This document shows positions 6,953 to 8,970 of a DNA stretch of 8,970 nucleotides, one piece after another. The stretch's first letter is position 1; every line of letters begins with the position of its first letter. Source of the stretch: Pseudomonadota bacterium (GTDB lineage: Bacteria; Pseudomonadota; Gammaproteobacteria; Burkholderiales; JABEVD01). A program made the translations under genes and the position numbers. Where the stretch lies: positions 1-8,970 of the forward strand of contig JAJZPK010000095.1 of assembly GCA_021811205.1 (NCBI GenBank), written 5' to 3'. The notes below the pieces were generated by a model that worked only from the letters and a program-made list of their open reading frames with translations, searched no databases and was not told the origin of the DNA.

Positions 6953-7743
6953 TGGAAGAGTCTCCAGGTCTTTTCCTGCGTCAGGAACGCGAGAAACGCG
7001 GGCTGAGCGTTGACGATGTCGCGAGCCAGATGCGGCTGTCGCGCAACCAGATAGAGGCGCTTGAGTCGGGCGATTACAGCGTGCTCCCCGGGCCCGTTTT
7101 CGTGCGCGGCTTCATCAGGAATTATGCGAAGCTGCTGCAAGTCGATCCCGAGCCATTGATCGGGGGCATCGAGCTTCCCGAAGGGGCGATCGAACCCCCG
7201 GTGGACGAGGGCATTCCCTTTCCTTCTGGGCAGAGGAAGAGCTGGGTGCATTACGCGATCGGCTTCGTGCTGGTGGCTTTCTCGATCCTCTTCTACGAGA
7301 TCTATCGGGAGAATCATGCGCCATTGAGAACGGCGCACAAGCCGACAGAGCCGTTGTCCAAGGTCGTCGTGCCCGTTGTGCCCGCGATGAGATCAAAATC
7401 CATGCCTGTGGCCGTTTCAGCGCCTGCGGTCGAAGTATCGCAACCCGTGGCGGTATCAATGCCGGCTGCAGCCTCGATCCCCGAAGCCGTAACCCAGTCT
7501 TCGTCTTCCGGGCCGGTGCATCTGGCTTTCGATGCGGATGCGTGGGTCGAAGTGAGGGACGCGCGTGGGAAGATCGTGTTTTCGAAGTTGAACCGCGCGG
7601 GTACGGAAACATATGTTTCCGGGGATGCGCCTTTTTCGCTGGTCATCGGCAATGCCAAGCACGTCAAGCTCGATTACGAAGGCAAGCCCGTCGATCTTGC
7701 GCCCTATATCAAAATCGAAGTGGCTCGCGTCACGCTCAAGTAA
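6949..7743 (+). CDS. rodZ: RodZ-like cell-shape protein (HTH, transmembrane, DUF4115)
   Basis: RodZ is a bitopic inner-membrane protein that links MreB filaments to the elongation machinery and helps keep rod shape. The 264-residue product (E. coli 337) has the standard order. A cytoplasmic HTH_25 domain spans about 7-72 (LFLRQEREKRGLSVDDVA and FVRGFIRNYAKLLQVDPEPL). A single membrane segment covers about 99-117 (WVHYAIGFVLVAFSILFYE) after a basic RKS. A Pro/Ala/Val-rich periplasmic linker (about 125-180) has PVAVSAPAVE and PVAVSMPAAA as near repeats. A C-terminal DUF4115 beta domain starts at VHLAFDADAWVEV. The shorter length is due to the linker. Two consecutive ATGs (6949, 6952) follow GGGAAG at 6938-6943; I take the first, which overlaps the pilF stop. 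The C-terminal coding region contains an 18-base palindrome (7604-7621). Confidence 0.93.
   Translation: MMEESPGLFLRQEREKRGLSVDDVASQMRLSRNQIEALESGDYSVLPGPVFVRGFIRNYAKLLQVDPEPLIGGIELPEGAIEPPVDEGIPFPSGQRKSWVHYAIGFVLVAFSILFYEIYRENHAPLRTAHKPTEPLSKVVVPVVPAMRSKSMPVAVSAPAVEVSQPVAVSMPAAASIPEAVTQSSSSGPVHLAFDADAWVEVRDARGKIVFSKLNRAGTETYVSGDAPFSLVIGNAKHVKLDYEGKPVDLAPYIKIEVARVTLK
7604..7621. repeat. 18-base perfect palindrome inside rodZ
   Basis: CGGAAACATATGTTTCCG at 7604-7621 equals its own reverse complement over all 18 bases; the flanking bases do not pair. It lies in the DUF4115-coding part of rodZ (codons for T-E-T-Y-V-S-G), 126 bases before the ispG start. It could be a dimeric regulator site or simply a by-product of coding sequence. 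It lacks a loop and a T-run, so it does not look like a terminator. Confidence 0.6.
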
Positions 7744-7746
7744 GTG

Positions 7747-8964
7747 ATGAAATCCGAGAGAAGAAGATCCAGGATGGTTTGGATCGGCGATGTCGCCGTT
7801 GGCGGGGATGCGCCCATCGTCGTCCAGTCGATGACGAACACCGATACGGCCGATGCCGAATCGACGGTGAAGCAGATAGCCGAGCTTTGGAAGGCGGGGT
7901 CAGAGCTCGTGAGGATCACGGTCAATACCGTGGAGGCGGCAAGCCAGGTCGCGAAGATCAGGGAAGCCCTCGACAGGATGGGCTGTTCGGTTCCGATCGT
8001 CGGAGACTTCCATTTCAACGGTCACAAGCTGCTCACGCAATATCCGGAATGCGCAGAGGCGCTCGCCAAATATCGCATCAACCCGGGCAACGTCGGTGCG
8101 GGCAGGAAGCGGGGCGAGCAATTCGCAGCCATGATCGAAACGGCCTGCAGATACGACAAGCCGGTGAGGATAGGCGTCAACTGGGGCAGCCTCGATCCCG
8201 ATCTGCTTGCCAGGATGATGGACGACAATGCCAGGTGCGCAAAACCGCTCGAAGCCGGTGAAATCCAGAAGGAAGCGCTCATTGTCTCAGCCCTGTCCAG
8301 CGCAGAACGTGCGGTAGAACTCGGTCTGTCCCCCGACAAGATCGTCCTGTCCTGCAAGGTCAGCGATGTCCAGGACCTGATCGAGGTCTATACAAACCTG
8401 GCATCGCGTTGCGATTATCCGCTTCATCTGGGACTTACAGAGGCCGGCATGGGGTCAAAAGGCATCGTGGCTTCCACGGCGGCGCTTGCCGTGCTCCTTC
8501 AGGCAGGTATCGGCGACACGATACGCGTCTCGCTCACGCCCGAGCCTGGCGGGGACAGAACGAAAGAAGTTGTCGTCGCCCAGGAGATCCTGCAGACCAT
8601 GGGGTTTCGTTCTTTCTCGCCGCTGGTGACGGCCTGTCCAGGCTGCGGCAGGACGACCAGCGTGTTCTTTCAGGAGCTTGCGCGGGACATTCAGGATTAC
8701 CTGAGAAGCCAGATGCCTGTGTGGCGTATCCGCTACCCGGGCGTGGAGAACATGAATGTTGCGGTGATGGGGTGCGTGGTCAACGGCCCGGGCGAGAGCA
8801 AGCTTGCCAATGTCGGGATCAGTCTTCCGGGCTCAGGGGAGAATCCAGTGGCTCCCGTCTATGTCGATGGCGTCAAGACGGTGACTTTGAAGGGCGACCG
8901 CATTGCGCAGGAATTTCAGTTGATCATTGACGATTACGTCAGAACGCGGTATGGAAATGAGTGA
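7747..8964 (+). CDS. ispG: 4-hydroxy-3-methylbut-2-en-1-yl diphosphate synthase (IspG/GcpE)
   Basis: IspG converts MEcPP to HMBPP, the penultimate step of the non-mevalonate (MEP) isoprenoid pathway, using a [4Fe-4S] cluster. From ATG 7747 the product is 405 residues, longer than E. coli (372) and typical of the beta/gammaproteobacterial long form with the [20 protein letters not shown] region. Conserved blocks are [36 protein letters not shown] and [14 protein letters not shown]. The cluster ligands are in the C-terminal domain: [10 protein letters not shown] (C297, C300) and [10 protein letters not shown] (C343 and the glutamate E350). A GTG at 7744 directly after the rodZ stop is an alternative start one codon earlier. 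An internal ATG at 7774 has the better purine-rich upstream region but would remove the conserved RRRSR segment, so it is unlikely. The lack of a strong ribosome-binding site points to coupling with rodZ. The 3' end overlaps the next gene. Confidence 0.97.
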   Translation: MKSERRRSRMVWIGDVAVGGDAPIVVQSMTNTDTADAESTVKQIAELWKAGSELVRITVNTVEAASQVAKIREALDRMGCSVPIVGDFHFNGHKLLTQYPECAEALAKYRINPGNVGAGRKRGEQFAAMIETACRYDKPVRIGVNWGSLDPDLLARMMDDNARCAKPLEAGEIQKEALIVSALSSAERAVELGLSPDKIVLSCKVSDVQDLIEVYTNLASRCDYPLHLGLTEAGMGSKGIVASTAALAVLLQAGIGDTIRVSLTPEPGGDRTKEVVVAQEILQTMGFRSFSPLVTACPGCGRTTSVFFQELARDIQDYLRSQMPVWRIRYPGVENMNVAVMGCVVNGPGESKLANVGISLPGSGENPVAPVYVDGVKTVTLKGDRIAQEFQLIIDDYVRTRYGNE

Positions 8965-8970
8965 GAAGAT
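8957..8970 (+). CDS. Start of a downstream gene, possibly histidyl-tRNA synthetase (partial)
   Basis: An ATG at 8957 overlaps the last 8 bases of ispG and reads M-S-E-K before the window ends. GGA at 8953-8955 is too close for an ideal ribosome-binding site, but upstream genes here overlap in the same manner. In betaproteobacteria hisS normally follows ispG, and many HisS proteins begin MSEK or similar. That identity is inferred from neighbourhood alone; four codons cannot prove it. Confidence 0.35.

Noticed and set aside
7542..8261. Plus-strand frame of 239 codons across the rodZ-ispG junction
   Set aside because: It is an Arg/Gly-rich out-of-frame reading of rodZ and ispG, both of which are clear in another frame.
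1..8970. Defence island, phage, transposon, CRISPR or other accessory system
   Set aside because: Every stretch is accounted for by conserved housekeeping genes with matching neighbours; no repeats arrays, integrase, transposase, tRNA or insertion boundaries were seen on either strand.

Overview
The window is a dense stretch of bacterial housekeeping genes from what looks like a betaproteobacterium. This is inferred from the long-form IspG (the type with the [11 protein letters not shown] region), the order ndk-rlmN-pilF-rodZ-ispG, and the proteobacterial AccA, DnaQ and YafS sequences. The genus cannot be fixed by reading alone. The DNA is moderately GC-rich, but AGG and AGA are used unusually often for arginine. 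More than 97% is coding. The longest gaps are about 48 bases (454-501), 50 bases (2330-2379) and 41 bases (4673-4713). I see no RNA gene, mobile element, CRISPR array or integrated foreign segment.

Layout. Positions 1-453 (minus strand) hold the N-terminal 151 codons of gloB (glyoxalase II). A short divergent spacer follows, with a perfect TATAAT for gloB. On the plus strand come yafS-rnhA-dnaQ, joined by ATGA overlaps: a methyltransferase-like protein, RNase HI and the proofreading subunit of DNA polymerase III. The gloB/yafS/rnhA/dnaQ neighbourhood is also found in E. coli, but there rnhA and dnaQ diverge. Next are accA (acetyl-CoA carboxylase alpha), with a plausible sigma70 promoter in the gap after dnaQ, and tilS (tRNA-Ile lysidine synthetase), which overlaps the accA end by 32 bases.

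After a short AT-rich spacer with a candidate promoter comes a tightly packed run: ndk (nucleoside diphosphate kinase), rlmN (23S rRNA/tRNA A2 methyltransferase), pilF (type IV pilus lipoprotein with TPRs), rodZ (cell-shape membrane protein) and ispG (non-mevalonate isoprenoid synthesis). The first codons of a following gene, probably hisS, reach the right edge. Adjacent genes from ndk onward overlap by 1-8 bases or abut, so translational coupling is likely. The genes serve nucleotide supply, translation fidelity, envelope shape and isoprenoid precursors; they do not form a single pathway.

I found no convincing undescribed system. The observations most worth checking are an 18-base perfect palindrome inside rodZ, the candidate promoters inside the operon chain, the high AGG/AGA arginine usage, and a Gly-to-Asp change beside the metal site of GloB.
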